A stretch of 64,000 nt of DNA, from positions 558,001-622,000 of the forward strand of contig JAOALD010000001.1 in the NCBI GenBank assembly GCA_025153755.1, given 5' to 3'. Below, in pieces: positions 1 to 9,190 of this stretch. Within the stretch, counting starts at the first letter, position 1; each line of letters starts with the position of its first letter. Position numbers and translations under genes: made by a program. Under the pieces are notes generated by a model. That model saw nothing but the letters and a program-made list of their open reading frames with translations, ran no database searches and had not been told where the DNA came from. This stretch comes from SAR92 clade bacterium H921 (GTDB taxonomy: Bacteria; Pseudomonadota; Gammaproteobacteria; Pseudomonadales; Porticoccaceae).

Positions 1-658
1 TTACCACACCGAAACCAATCTTGTTCCAGAAATCGGCTAGGTTGTAAATAAGATTCATAGTACCAGCGTCTGCTCCACCGCCAAGGTAACCCATAAAGTA
101 ACCAATAGGATAGATAGACCAGCCTACTGTGACCAAGAATGTCATGGTCTTGTATGCTTTTTGAACATTGGGATTCGCCAAGCCAGCATTAACCTGACTT
201 GCTTCACCTTTCATGATGTACCAGATTACATAGATCCATGCTGCCATAGATAGAGCGAACGCAAGGCCCACACCCATAGAGCCAGTTTCGCCCATGTAGC
301 CGAAGATCAGCATTAATGTAGTACCACCTAGGAGGTTCCAGAACACTCGCCCTGGCACTTTACCTACCGCTGACATAATTAAATAGAATTCAACCATCAA
401 CAGCGGCACAGTTAGTAGCCAGTCGATGTAACGAAATTCAGTTGGAGAGGTCCCAGTAGCTACCCACACATCACGCATATAAAAATAATGTACCGCTGCG
501 ATCAATGTAACCAGGCCTGAAACTGTCAAAGAAGTCTTCCACTTGCCCGCAACACGATCGCGCTCAAGGAAGAAGAAAGCTGTGGCAGCAACAAGTGCCA
601 TGGAAATTAGCCAAAAGGACATGCCGACGTAATCGCCGGACGCTAAGTTGTTTGTCAT
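1..658 (-). CDS. Proteorhodopsin, green-tuned (3' end outside window)
   Basis: Seven-helix retinal-binding light-driven proton pump of the inner membrane. The first 219 codons are present and the C-terminus lies off the left edge. Helix C reads RYIDWLLTVPLLMVEFYLI: by the usual proteorhodopsin numbering this gives Asp97 (proton acceptor), Thr101, Leu105 and Glu108 (proton donor). Leu at 105 is the known green-absorbing state. His75 is matched in AAVHYFYMRD. The retinal Schiff-base lysine is visible in the last helix (ADFWNKIGFG). The start ATG at 658 follows an AGGGG ribosome site. It is transcribed alone, divergently from the serine hydrolase. No retinal synthesis genes are in the window. 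Confidence 0.97.
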   Translation of the reverse strand, partial: MTNNLASGDYVGMSFWLISMALVAATAFFFLERDRVAGKWKTSLTVSGLVTLIAAVHYFYMRDVWVATGTSPTEFRYIDWLLTVPLLMVEFYLIMSAVGKVPGRVFWNLLGGTTLMLIFGYMGETGSMGVGLAFALSMAAWIYVIWYIMKGEASQVNAGLANPNVQKAYKTMTFLVTVGWSIYPIGYFMGYLGGGADAGTMNLIYNLADFWNKIGFGVV

Positions 659-997
659 GTGTAACCCCTACTATTAAAACTTTTTATTATTAGTGCCAGC
701 ATGTTTAGCTAGAAGTTCACATACGACACTCCTCGTACAGCTGATCCAGATCTCTTGTACTACGAAGAACTGAAGCCCATAACTTAATCTGTTTTGCGTG
801 GCGGTGCAAATAAATTTTAGAGCGATTTCCAAATCTTGGTCAGTGACAGAGTGAGTTTGAACTAGGCTAGACTTTAATGAGGGATTAATTAATTAAATAA
901 AAGCGCACAAAATGGTACCTAATTTCCACTGGATTGCTGTACAGTCAAGGGCAAATTATGAACTCTAATATACAAAAAAAATATATTTAGGAACGAG
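659..997. promoter_or_regulatory. Divergent promoter region, proteorhodopsin / serine hydrolase
   Basis: This 339-base AT-rich gap separates two genes that point away from each other, so it should carry both promoters. I see no convincing -35/-10 pair, operator or RNA. A TGATCC at 742-747 has no matching -10 after 18 bases and is too far from the next start. Confidence 0.4.
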
Positions 998-2215
998 ATG
1001 TTACGTTTTTTACCCCTTAAATTAGTCTCCGTCGTTTTTTTGCTGATCTCTTCCCCAGTGCCTTATGCCGATGACTTAGAGATTTTTCCCGATCAGCAAT
1101 GGTTGGAGGTTTCGCCGGCTGATGTTCAGGTTGCTCAAAGAAAAATCGATAGACTATTTAATCTATCCTTCGACGATTCTGCTACTCAAGGAGTTGTGTT
1201 AATAAAAAATGGAAAGTTGGTTGGCGAACGTTATGCTGATGGTTTCAATAAAAACTCATACGGTACGTCCTGGTCTATGGCAAAAAGCTTTTATGCGGCG
1301 CTAATCGGCATTTCTATTGACCGTGGTGAGATTAAACATCTAGATGAACCGGTCGCTAATTACCTCGAGTATTTTAATGATGAGCGCAAAGATATTACTA
1401 TTCGAGATCTGCTAAATATGACTAGCGGTTTAGAATTTCCTGAGCACGAACATGAGAATATGTTTTTTTCTGCCGATCATCTTAATTACGCGCGCAGTGT
1501 TGGAGTCGAAAAGGAGGCGGGTTTAACGTTTGAATACAATAACGTTAACTCTATGTTATTGGCAGATATCTTGTTGCAGGCTACAGGTATAGCCGCAGAT
1601 ACGTTACTGCGGCAACGGATTTTTAATAAAATTGGCATTGATGACGCCACCATTTGGCAGGACAGTGTGGGTACACCCTTAACCTATTGCTGTATCGATA
1701 CCACGGCGCGGCAATATTCACGCTTTGGCCTCTTGTTCGCTCGTAGTGGCAGTTGGAGAGGCGAGCAGATTATCTCGAAAAATTTTGTCGACACAACATT
1801 TAGTAAAGTTTGGGACAGCGAAAATAGTGAGAATATTGCGCATAACCGGGGCTATTCTATGCACTGGTGGATTTCTCGCCATGACGACAGGGCAGTTATC
1901 TTCAATGCATCTGGAAAATTTGGCCAATATATCTTTATTGATCGTGCCAATGATGTGGTATTCACACGGATCACTAAATATTACCCTACCAAGGGCTCTA
2001 AGCAGGAGTGGGGTAATTTAAAATATATAAATTGGTTGGGTTCAATTAATTTCCGTATTGCTCTGGCAGGGTTTTTGGATGCATTAGGGCTTATTGATAT
2101 CAAAGGTGATTTATCTACGCCGGCTACCTTTGAATCTGGAACTTCAAAACAATTCTATGATAACTACACGGCTATAGTTGATGCTTTTATTGATATTGGT
2201 CAGCCGATAAAGTAG
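998..2215 (+). CDS. Exported serine hydrolase, class C beta-lactamase family
   Basis: A 405-residue protein with a typical signal peptide (hydrophobic stretch to about residue 24, then YADD). It carries the penicillin-binding-protein/class C beta-lactamase motifs: SxxK in SMAKSFY (nucleophile Ser), a YxN-type motif in FEYNNVN, and a KTG-like turn around SGKFGQ. The family includes esterases, peptidases and beta-lactamases, so the substrate cannot be told from sequence. It should act in the periplasm. The ATG follows an AGGAACGAG ribosome site. It is a single gene, convergent with the photolyase operon. Confidence 0.85.
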   Translation: MLRFLPLKLVSVVFLLISSPVPYADDLEIFPDQQWLEVSPADVQVAQRKIDRLFNLSFDDSATQGVVLIKNGKLVGERYADGFNKNSYGTSWSMAKSFYAALIGISIDRGEIKHLDEPVANYLEYFNDERKDITIRDLLNMTSGLEFPEHEHENMFFSADHLNYARSVGVEKEAGLTFEYNNVNSMLLADILLQATGIAADTLLRQRIFNKIGIDDATIWQDSVGTPLTYCCIDTTARQYSRFGLLFARSGSWRGEQIISKNFVDTTFSKVWDSENSENIAHNRGYSMHWWISRHDDRAVIFNASGKFGQYIFIDRANDVVFTRITKYYPTKGSKQEWGNLKYINWLGSINFRIALAGFLDALGLIDIKGDLSTPATFESGTSKQFYDNYTAIVDAFIDIGQPIK

Positions 2216-2286
2216 TTGGGAAATTTTTTAAAAAACGATTAATACGGGGCTAGGAATATTGCTCCATCGGTTGAAAAATTAGTGAC

Positions 2287-3834
2287 CTAGAGTGCCTCGA
2301 TATTGTCGAGACAGAACTCGGCGCGGGTAATGAGCGCCGCCTTTACTTCTGGATCCATTTTTTCCCAGCTGCGATATGCCATCGCTGTGCGAGGATTTTT
2401 TGAGAACTTCTCGCTGTGTCGTTGCATAAAATGCCAGTAAAGACTGTTAAAGGGGCAGGCTTCTTCGCTGTAGCGCTCCTTAACGCTGTAGTGGCAGTCT
2501 TTACAATAATCACTCATTTTATTGATATAGCTGCCGCTGGATGCATAGGGCTTGGTAGCGATTAGTCCGCCATCAGCAAACTGGCTCATGCCTCGTGTAT
2601 TGGGCATTTCTACCCATTCGATGGCATCAATATAAATCCCTAGGTACCAGTTATCTAGCTGTGCTGGGTCGATACCTGCTAGCATCGCAAAATTACCTGT
2701 AACCATTAGTCTTTGAATATGATGAGCGTAGGCATAGTCTAGTGACTGATCTATGGACTGCTTCATACAGGCCATCTTAGTATTGCCCGTCCAGTAATAA
2801 TCTGGTAGATCACGCTCTGCATCCAGAGCGTTGCGCTCGGCATAACTGGGCATATTGGCCCAATAGACGGCGCGCACATATTCACGCCAGCCTAGAATCT
2901 GCCGAATGAAGCCCTCAATCTGTGCAAGATCGACTGTGCTGTCGCTCTCATCAAAGCGATTAAGCGCCGCTTCGATCACCTGCATCGGGTGCAGGATTTT
3001 ACTGTTTAGGGCGAAGGATATCCGCGAGTGATAAAGACTCCAGCGATTATCGCCCTGTTGAGTCATTGCATCTTGAAATCGGCCAAAGTTTGGTAGGCAG
3101 TGGCGACAGAAAAATTCCAGTAATTCTAGGCTTTGCTGTTCATTTATCGGCCATAGAAGCTGGTCTGTGGTCGAGCCTAGCGATTTGATCTGGTGCCTAT
3201 TGATGCGCTCGCGAATCTCAGTTACCGGATTGGCAAACATTAGGGGCTGGGGTACCTGAGCTAGGTCAGCGGGCTTTAGTTTGTGTCGATTTTCACCATC
3301 GAAATTCCAGCGCTCTCCTTTGGGTTGCTTGCCATCCATTAGCACATCAAAACGCAGGCGCATTTTACGATAAAAAGACTCCATACGGTTGTGTTTACCC
3401 GCATTGATATAACTTGCTATATCGGTCTGTGGTAGCAAAAAGTGCTCAGTGTCACAGCAACAGAGCCGAGCTTCGATATTAAGCGACTGTAACTGCTGAG
3501 AAAGTCTATATTCGTCTGGCTGTTGATACTCAAACACCTGAACGTTGTGTTGCTGGCAAATGGCCTCGATTAGGTGGGGTAGGCTGTCATATCTAGCAGT
3601 GTCATCGAGGGTTAAGTACTTGACCTGATGCTGGTCGCGGCGGAGGGAGTCGGAAAATGATTCCATGGCCGCAAAGAATGCGCACAGTTTTTGAATATGA
3701 TGGGTCACGTAACTGGCTTCTTGATGCAATTCTGCGATCAGATATAACACCCCATCGTCCTGTTGCCTATACCAGGAGTGATGGCGATTAAGTTGATCAC
3801 CTAAAATTAGTCTCAAAGTATGAAATTGGGCCAT
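2287..3834 (-). CDS. FeS-BCP family photolyase (PhrB/CryB-like)
   Basis: A 515-residue cryptochrome/photolyase-related protein of the prokaryotic iron-sulfur type (FeS-BCP). These flavoproteins carry FAD, a lumazine-type antenna and a 4Fe-4S cluster, and repair (6-4) photoproducts in the studied members. The four expected cluster cysteines are Cys356, Cys444, Cys447 and Cys460. Their 3- and 13-residue spacing matches the known cluster site of A. tumefaciens PhrB. The N-terminus starts MAQFHTLRLILGDQLN, typical of the family. It is the second gene of a two-gene operon and overlaps the upstream cryptochrome stop by one base. The lumazine antenna would come from the riboflavin pathway, several steps of which are encoded at 13-17 kb. 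Confidence 0.93.
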   Translation of the reverse strand: MAQFHTLRLILGDQLNRHHSWYRQQDDGVLYLIAELHQEASYVTHHIQKLCAFFAAMESFSDSLRRDQHQVKYLTLDDTARYDSLPHLIEAICQQHNVQVFEYQQPDEYRLSQQLQSLNIEARLCCCDTEHFLLPQTDIASYINAGKHNRMESFYRKMRLRFDVLMDGKQPKGERWNFDGENRHKLKPADLAQVPQPLMFANPVTEIRERINRHQIKSLGSTTDQLLWPINEQQSLELLEFFCRHCLPNFGRFQDAMTQQGDNRWSLYHSRISFALNSKILHPMQVIEAALNRFDESDSTVDLAQIEGFIRQILGWREYVRAVYWANMPSYAERNALDAERDLPDYYWTGNTKMACMKQSIDQSLDYAYAHHIQRLMVTGNFAMLAGIDPAQLDNWYLGIYIDAIEWVEMPNTRGMSQFADGGLIATKPYASSGSYINKMSDYCKDCHYSVKERYSEEACPFNSLYWHFMQRHSEKFSKNPRTAMAYRSWEKMDPEVKAALITRAEFCLDNIEAL

Positions 3835-5171
3835 TAAAAATGACCTTGAACAGATACTGCAGGAGGCTTTGGCCAGTCGGCGGCATCCACTGAGTCGAGT
3901 TCAAGAGTAGGGTGGTTGCTGGCCCAGCGCTCTATGAACTCAAGTTCTGGGTCGTAGATGCGAGTTTGTTTGGCTAGATCAAAGCGTCGGTGGCCGCGGG
4001 GGTCAGATCCAACCCCTGCTAGATACTGCCAATTGCCCCAATTAGACGCCGTATCATAGTCCACTAACTGCTGTTCCATGTAGGCGGCACCGTAGCGCCA
4101 ATCGAGCGCCAGTTCATGAATAAAACAGCTAGCAACAAGCTGGCGTCCGCGATTGCTCATATATCCTGTACTATTCAGCTGTTTCATGCAGGCATTTACG
4201 ATTGGGTAAGGGGTGTTTCCGGAGCACCACTTTTGGAACCTTTCAGGATAAAAGCTAGTGTTAGGGTTGCTAGTTTTGATCCCGCTGAAGGTAAAAAGTT
4301 TTTTGCCATAGCGGTGGGCGTACCACTGAAAGTATTCGCGCCACAGCAGTTCGAAATAAATCCAGTAGGTTGAATCATTAGCTTCTACCTCCTGTTCGTA
4401 GGCGTTCAGGCTATGCACTATACGTCGCGCAGATAGAGAACCATTGGCGAGCCAGGGCGAAAACTTAGTTGAGCAATCCATGCCGTCAAGACCATTGCGA
4501 GTCTGTTTATAAGAACTGGCTAAGTAACTACCGAAGTAACGCTTGAGATGAGCGAGACCCTCTTGCTCACCACCATTGAAAAGAGCACTTTGGCCTATCT
4601 TGATCCCGCTAGGTTTCCATTGTTTGGGAGCCATTGGGCTAGGGGGTAATTGTTTGGGCGGCGCAATAGGTGATTTGATACTGAGCCGCTCAGCCATTTT
4701 ACGAAATTTAGAGAAGCTATCAGGGAATTCTCCAAGCTCAAAGGGTAGTTCATCTTGAGTGAATAAGGTGTGGCTGCTAGTGCGAGTAAAAGTGATCATG
4801 GGGTAACGACTGCGCAGAAGGTGCCAAACATGATTTTCGTAGAATCCAGTATTTTCGCTACAGGAGATTTTAATTACATTGTATTGAGTTATCAGTTGCG
4901 GGATTACATCGAGTGGCGATTCTGCCTTGATGATAAGATGTTGGCTAAGTTTGTTGAGTTGGGTCGATAAATCCATCAGGGATTGCTCGATAAATCGTTG
5001 CCGGAATGGCCCCAAATGGCTCACCGATCTAAAGCTGGTTGACGGCTGTTTGGAATCCAGACAAAACAGACAGATTAGCTCGTCGACCTCAGCTGCTGCT
5101 TTAACTAGCGCGGGATTGTCATCAAAACGCAAATCGTTTTGAAAAAGGAACAAACCAACTCGATGGGACAT
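3834..5171 (-). CDS. Cryptochrome-DASH / deoxyribodipyrimidine photolyase
   Basis: A 445-residue flavoprotein of the photolyase superfamily. The N-terminal antenna-binding Rossmann domain begins VGLFLFQNDLRFDDNPAL. The C-terminal FAD-binding helical domain shows the DASH hallmark segment, with YMSNRGRQLVASC, DWRYGA and a DYDTASNWGNWQY stretch. DASH members repair CPD lesions, mainly in single-stranded DNA, using blue light. It is the first gene of the operon with the FeS-BCP photolyase. A regulatory role cannot be excluded. Confidence 0.93.
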   Translation of the reverse strand: MSHRVGLFLFQNDLRFDDNPALVKAAAEVDELICLFCLDSKQPSTSFRSVSHLGPFRQRFIEQSLMDLSTQLNKLSQHLIIKAESPLDVIPQLITQYNVIKISCSENTGFYENHVWHLLRSRYPMITFTRTSSHTLFTQDELPFELGEFPDSFSKFRKMAERLSIKSPIAPPKQLPPSPMAPKQWKPSGIKIGQSALFNGGEQEGLAHLKRYFGSYLASSYKQTRNGLDGMDCSTKFSPWLANGSLSARRIVHSLNAYEQEVEANDSTYWIYFELLWREYFQWYAHRYGKKLFTFSGIKTSNPNTSFYPERFQKWCSGNTPYPIVNACMKQLNSTGYMSNRGRQLVASCFIHELALDWRYGAAYMEQQLVDYDTASNWGNWQYLAGVGSDPRGHRRFDLAKQTRIYDPELEFIERWASNHPTLELDSVDAADWPKPPAVSVQGHF

Positions 5172-5211
5172 GATTGATCACCGCTTACTGTCGCTGAGTG
5201 TTTGATAGATA

Positions 5212-5231
5212 CCTGTTAGGTACGATAGTAT
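5212..5231. promoter_or_regulatory. Inverted repeat in divergent photolyase/DUF3429 promoter region
   Basis: The 129-base gap between the photolyase operon and the DUF3429 operon contains TACCT-GTT-AGGTA, a perfect 5-bp inverted repeat inside a longer imperfect palindrome. Its place suits an operator shared by two divergent operons. The regulator is unknown and the repeat is short enough to be chance. Confidence 0.3.
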
Positions 5232-5300
5232 TGCGCGATTAGATTCATCCAATCGAGCATACTATTCGTAAACTTGACTCAAACGTAGCAGTGGAACCAA

Positions 5301-5816
5301 ATGCCTTTCCGAACGTCCCAGCACAGATCCTCATATCCAATTACGGCATTTCTAGGCGATTTAGGGGGCCTGCCAATCGCCTTACTTGCGCTACTAATGC
5401 TGCGCGGGTTCCTTGGCGGAGACGGACTGCAGAGCACAGCAGCTTTTGGCCTCTACGCACCCTATATCTTTATTGCTTACAGCGCGGTGATACTGAGTTT
5501 TTTAAGTGGGGCCCTCTGGACTACTGCTCGCTTCGGTGAGACAACTCGGTTATCCTCTAGTGCGATCATACTGAGTAATTTACTGGCTTTAGCTGCCTGG
5601 TCTAGCTTGATGTTGATTTTTGTAGCGCAAATAATGACTATTTTTGCGGTCAGTTTACTCTCAGCTGGCTTTTTAGCCGTTTTGTGGGCCGAGCGCACCA
5701 TGGGCGCACCAGCTGGTGAACACCACAGAGGCTATTGGGCGATGCGATTGCGAGTCACTGGCCTGGTAACACTGTGGCATTTTATGGTAATTTTCATGAT
5801 GATTCAGGAACTGTAA
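5301..5816 (+). CDS. DUF3429 integral membrane protein
   Basis: A 171-residue protein with about five hydrophobic segments, matching the DUF3429 family by its GDLGGLPI start and the APYIFIAYSAVILSFLSGALW core. Function is unknown. Members often sit beside photolyase or other light-stress genes in marine bacteria. It is the first gene of a three-gene operon with the DCC protein and an SDR. The photolyase operon diverges from the same short gap. Confidence 0.85.
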   Translation: MPFRTSQHRSSYPITAFLGDLGGLPIALLALLMLRGFLGGDGLQSTAAFGLYAPYIFIAYSAVILSFLSGALWTTARFGETTRLSSSAIILSNLLALAAWSSLMLIFVAQIMTIFAVSLLSAGFLAVLWAERTMGAPAGEHHRGYWAMRLRVTGLVTLWHFMVIFMMIQEL

Positions 5817-5818
5817 GC

Positions 5819-6217
5819 ATGGCGGAGTTAACGATTTTTTATGATGGTGGTTGCCCACTTTGTGCTGCGGAGATGCGCCATCTCAATAGTTTAAATAGCG
5901 CAGGCAAACTTGCCTTCGAAAACATTTATGCAACTGACTTTGGAGCGCGCTTCCCGCATATAGATCAGTCTGAGGCAGATCGTATACTGCACGGTCAGCT
6001 AGCCAATGGTGAGCTTATCTTTGGTCTGGATGTAACCTTTAACGCCTGGGTGCTGGTTGGCAAACGTAAGTGGGTTGCCATATTACGCTGGCCAATAATC
6101 AAGCATATTGCTGATGTGAGTTACCTGTTCTTTGCTAGGCACCGTTACCTAATTTCTCGCCTGTTAACAGGTCAGGATCGCTGTGAATCCTGTGCCATTG
6201 GTGCACATAAAATATGA
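5819..6217 (+). CDS. DCC family thiol-disulfide protein (DUF393)
   Basis: A 132-residue thioredoxin-fold-like protein with the DCC signature at its N-terminus: YDGGCPLCAAEM, giving a CPLC pair. The start at 5819 is two bases after the DUF3429 stop. A longer upstream extension would run into DUF3429, so it was not used. The C-terminus carries an extra CESC pair, which may form a second redox or metal site. The likely role is thiol-disulfide exchange; the partner is unknown. Confidence 0.88.
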   Translation: MAELTIFYDGGCPLCAAEMRHLNSLNSAGKLAFENIYATDFGARFPHIDQSEADRILHGQLANGELIFGLDVTFNAWVLVGKRKWVAILRWPIIKHIADVSYLFFARHRYLISRLLTGQDRCESCAIGAHKI

Positions 6218-6966
6218 GCCAGGAGCAACATCGCAATGCCTTGGTACTAGGTGCTGGCGGTGGTCTGGGCCAAGCCATTGTCGCCCAGCTATTAACTGAC
6301 ACGTCAATTGACCGCGTTATCGCCGTCAGTCGCAATGCTCAGACCGAGGATTTGTCGAGCCATTGGATGTCCAGCAACAGGCTGACATGGATCACCAGTG
6401 AATATACCGAACCCGCTATGTCGGAGATAGTCGCTCAGTTGATGCCCTTGGCGGGTACTCTAAGTCGGGTCTGTATCTGCCATGGTCTGTTGCACAATGA
6501 CAGTATTTGGCCGGAGAAACGTCTTGAAGATATTAGCGGTGATGCGCTCCACGAAATTTTTCATGCCAATACGGTGATTCCGTCACTGTGGTTTAAGCTT
6601 TTATATCGGCTGTTAGCTGGAAAGCAACGCTGTGTAGTCGCTACCCTAAGTGCCAGGGTAGGCAGTATTGGTGATAATCGCGTGGGTGGCTGGTATGCCT
6701 ACAGAGCGTCAAAGTCTGCGCTCAATATGATGCTTAAAACCATTGCTGTGGAATATGCGCGGCGGGCGAAAAACGTTAAGTTAATTTCATTTCATCCGGG
6801 CACCACAGACACTGCTCTTTCCAAGCCCTTTCAAGCTTCAGTACATAAAGATAGCCTGTTCTCAACGGTTTTTGTCGCAGAGCGATTGACGGGCATTATG
6901 GACCGCGCTGAAGTGGATGGGCAGCTCTCGTATGTGGATTGGGATGGTAAAACAATCCCTTGGTAA
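6214..6966 (+). CDS. Short-chain dehydrogenase/reductase (C-factor-like)
   Basis: A 250-residue SDR. The nucleotide-binding Gly-rich motif is GAGGGLGQA at the N-terminus, and the catalytic Tyr-x3-Lys is YRASK in GGWYAYRASKSALN. The late motif SFHPGTTDTALSKPF resembles C-factor-type SDRs. It overlaps the DCC gene by four bases (ATGA), so the two are translationally coupled. The substrate is unknown. Confidence 0.85.
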   Translation: MSQEQHRNALVLGAGGGLGQAIVAQLLTDTSIDRVIAVSRNAQTEDLSSHWMSSNRLTWITSEYTEPAMSEIVAQLMPLAGTLSRVCICHGLLHNDSIWPEKRLEDISGDALHEIFHANTVIPSLWFKLLYRLLAGKQRCVVATLSARVGSIGDNRVGGWYAYRASKSALNMMLKTIAVEYARRAKNVKLISFHPGTTDTALSKPFQASVHKDSLFSTVFVAERLTGIMDRAEVDGQLSYVDWDGKTIPW

Positions 6967-7168
6967 TGAGCTTTGGTCGCGAGCACGGTGGGTTATCAAT
7001 GATAATTTTGCTCTCATAGGTAATTAGGTGGTCTGCAGCTACGTTGGCCTCATAATGTTAGCTACCAACCTGCTCAGCACAAACATTGAGCAACAGTCTG
7101 TAACCTTTCATCAATCGGACGGTTCCCTTTGTCTAATCCACGAAAACATCTGCTGCTACAGTTCAGAT

Positions 7169-7864
7169 TTAGCGCCTCTTCGCTGTAATGGAGTAGCTTA
7201 GATCGAGTTTGTCTTGAACCTTAATCAATCCGTTCATAACTGAGAAAGGCTCAATATTAAAGTCCGTTTGCAAGATAGAAAAATCTCCGGTGACGGTCAT
7301 GGTGGTCTCGGTAGACTGCACAGATATAGGGTCTAGTTGCAGTGTTTTGGTTATGCCATGAAGGGTTATACTCAAAACTAGGGCGTTGCCATTTAGAGCC
7401 GGTGAGCAGTTTTTTGAATGAATTTCTACAAAGGGGTAGTCGTCCTGTTCGAGGCTTTTCAACATGTTACCTCTAGTGCCAATAATATCTGCTTCTGAGG
7501 GAGTGCTATCTAGATCTGCAGCTGCTCTAAATTTCTGATTATCCACATCAAGCGTGGCTAGAGGCGCGTAAAAGTCTGCACGGCATGCGCCTGTATTTTT
7601 GTGGACTCGCAGATAGCCCTGCAGATCTTGGCTGGCAACAATATGGTCATGCCCCAGTCTAGCCATTAGTCCTCCCCTATAGACGCGCACTAGAACACGG
7701 GAGGTGCTAGGATCAATTTTATAAACCGAATACTGGGGTCCCGATTGCAAATAGATACTTTCCGGAAAGCCAGGTGGCAGGGTTTTACTCGCGATGTACT
7801 CTTGCTGAGCTGCGCAGCTACTGAGTAGTAACGCCATACCTAGAATTGAACATAGGCCTTTCAT
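7169..7864 (-). CDS. YceI family lipoprotein
   Basis: A 231-residue protein with a lipoprotein signal (lipobox LSSC, mature Cys about residue 17), followed by a YceI-type lipocalin-like domain. YceI proteins bind isoprenoid or amphiphilic ligands in the periplasm. Motifs such as MARLGHDH and the repeated beta-strand pattern ending in a DxxxL stretch support this. It is the last gene of the cytochrome b561-YceI-YceI operon and overlaps the upstream yceI by four bases. Confidence 0.85.
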   Translation of the reverse strand: MKGLCSILGMALLLSSCAAQQEYIASKTLPPGFPESIYLQSGPQYSVYKIDPSTSRVLVRVYRGGLMARLGHDHIVASQDLQGYLRVHKNTGACRADFYAPLATLDVDNQKFRAAADLDSTPSEADIIGTRGNMLKSLEQDDYPFVEIHSKNCSPALNGNALVLSITLHGITKTLQLDPISVQSTETTMTVTGDFSILQTDFNIEPFSVMNGLIKVQDKLDLSYSITAKRR

Positions 7865-8430
7865 AGGCTAGGGTTAATTGGATTGAGAACCACATCGAAC
7901 CAAACCTTTACGGCGAGACCAATTTGGTCGCCACTAGCCCATTCATCGCTGCCGATAGAAAAGCTATTGCGTGCCAGCATAAGCTCCCCCCTCATGACGG
8001 CCTCACCCGTTGTTAATAGCCGCCACGAGAAGGGAACGGTAACAGGTTTTTTATAGCCCTTGATTTGTAATTCACCATGAGCAAATACCTTGCCATTGTT
8101 GTCTGTGGTGAATTCTTGGCAACTAAATTTGGCCTCGGGAAAAGCGGTGATATTAAACCATTTGGCGGCGCGTATTTCTGTATTGAGTTCACTGTTGCCC
8201 AAGTCGGCACTGGCGACTAACACGCTTACAGATAAATCTTCTGGTTCACCCTCTTGATCAGTCGTATAGATGACTGCGAATTCTTTAAAGTCGCCATTGA
8301 TTGGCAGCCCTTCATAGCTGGGAGCAAAGTTTAATTGGCTGGCTTGGATATCTGACCGCCAGCTCGTTGCCCAGGTCGGTGGAGGGATTAACAGGCACAG
8401 TAAACTGGCTGTACAAATAATCTGTTTCAC
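7861..8430 (-). CDS. YceI family periplasmic protein
   Basis: A YceI-fold protein of 189 residues when begun at the GTG at 8430. That start gives a clean signal peptide (KQIICTASLLCLLIPPPTWA). Reading further upstream only overlaps cytochrome b561 with an unlikely Cys/Arg-rich tail. YceI domain residues include NTEIRAAKWFNI and AKFSCQEF. YceI genes commonly travel with cytochrome b561, as here, which suggests a redox role with an isoprenoid quinone-like ligand. Confidence 0.85.
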   Translation of the reverse strand: MKQIICTASLLCLLIPPPTWATSWRSDIQASQLNFAPSYEGLPINGDFKEFAVIYTTDQEGEPEDLSVSVLVASADLGNSELNTEIRAAKWFNITAFPEAKFSCQEFTTDNNGKVFAHGELQIKGYKKPVTVPFSWRLLTTGEAVMRGELMLARNSFSIGSDEWASGDQIGLAVKVWFDVVLNPINPSL

Positions 8431-8456
8431 TCTAAAGCTCGCTATTAGATACCTAA

Positions 8457-8993
8457 TCAAAACCACATTCGCCTCATTGTATTGTCCTGCATTAAAAGAT
8501 GATGACGCAGTGCAGCACCTATATGCAATATTAAAACTGCTACAAGGACAAGCACGGATATGTGATGCAATTCGGCGGCCACAGACTTGAGTGACTCGTC
8601 TGGCCCAACTATTGCTGGCAGGGGAATCAGCCAAAATAGTTTAATTGGTATGTTGGCCGCTGAGGAAATTATCCAACCGGAGATAGGCAGAACTGCCATC
8701 AGCCCGTAGAGCAGCCAGTGAGCCGCCTGGCTGATGCACTTTTGGGCGCCGCTTGCACTGAGGGATTGAGGGATAGTGCCTTTGATTCGCCACAGTAAAC
8801 GAATTACGAGCAGTAAAAAAACCAACATACCCAGTGACTTATGCCAGACAAACATATCCATTTTTAGGGGCGAGAGCCTAAGGCTTTCGGCATAAAATCC
8901 CAGAGGTATTTGCAAAAAAATAATAAGGGCGGTTAGCCAGTGCAATACTTTACTCAGCCAGCCCCATTGCTGTGAGGTATTTTTGATACCCAT
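8457..8993 (-). CDS. Cytochrome b561
   Basis: A 178-residue membrane cytochrome with four hydrophobic helices and the heme-ligand histidine pattern of bacterial b561 (SKVLHWLTALIIF, FVWHKSLGM, SQAAHWLLYGLM, ILHIGAALRHHL). It moves electrons between quinones and other partners in the inner membrane. The start at 8993 is chosen for its strong ribosome site (AGGAGAGGCGAA). A longer version to 9089 adds an uncharacteristic polar leader. It is first in the operon with two YceI genes. Confidence 0.88.
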   Translation of the reverse strand: MGIKNTSQQWGWLSKVLHWLTALIIFLQIPLGFYAESLRLSPLKMDMFVWHKSLGMLVFLLLVIRLLWRIKGTIPQSLSASGAQKCISQAAHWLLYGLMAVLPISGWIISSAANIPIKLFWLIPLPAIVGPDESLKSVAAELHHISVLVLVAVLILHIGAALRHHLLMQDNTMRRMWF

Positions 8994-9190
8994 TTCGCCT
9001 CTCCTTTTGAATGCCAATTTGTTAGCTGCTGGTCCAGGGTGCAATTTGCCTCTCGCGTCATAACTAAAATCACTTGCGTTGCCATTCATAACTCGGGTTG
9101 ACTCTATTGATCTGCTACTATCGCGCCCAAGGCTCAGGCAATTTGTCTCTAGAAGCCGTTCAACCAGCGCCCTAAAAACAAGGTAACACT

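Noticed and set aside
742-747. TGATCC as an RpoE site near proteorhodopsin
   Set aside because: It points away from proteorhodopsin and has no -10 at the right distance.
5172-5300. RpoE/ChrR-type promoter before the photolyase operon
   Set aside because: A TGAATC is present, but no TAAGA-like -10 follows at 18 bases. The link to RpoE is not shown by sequence.
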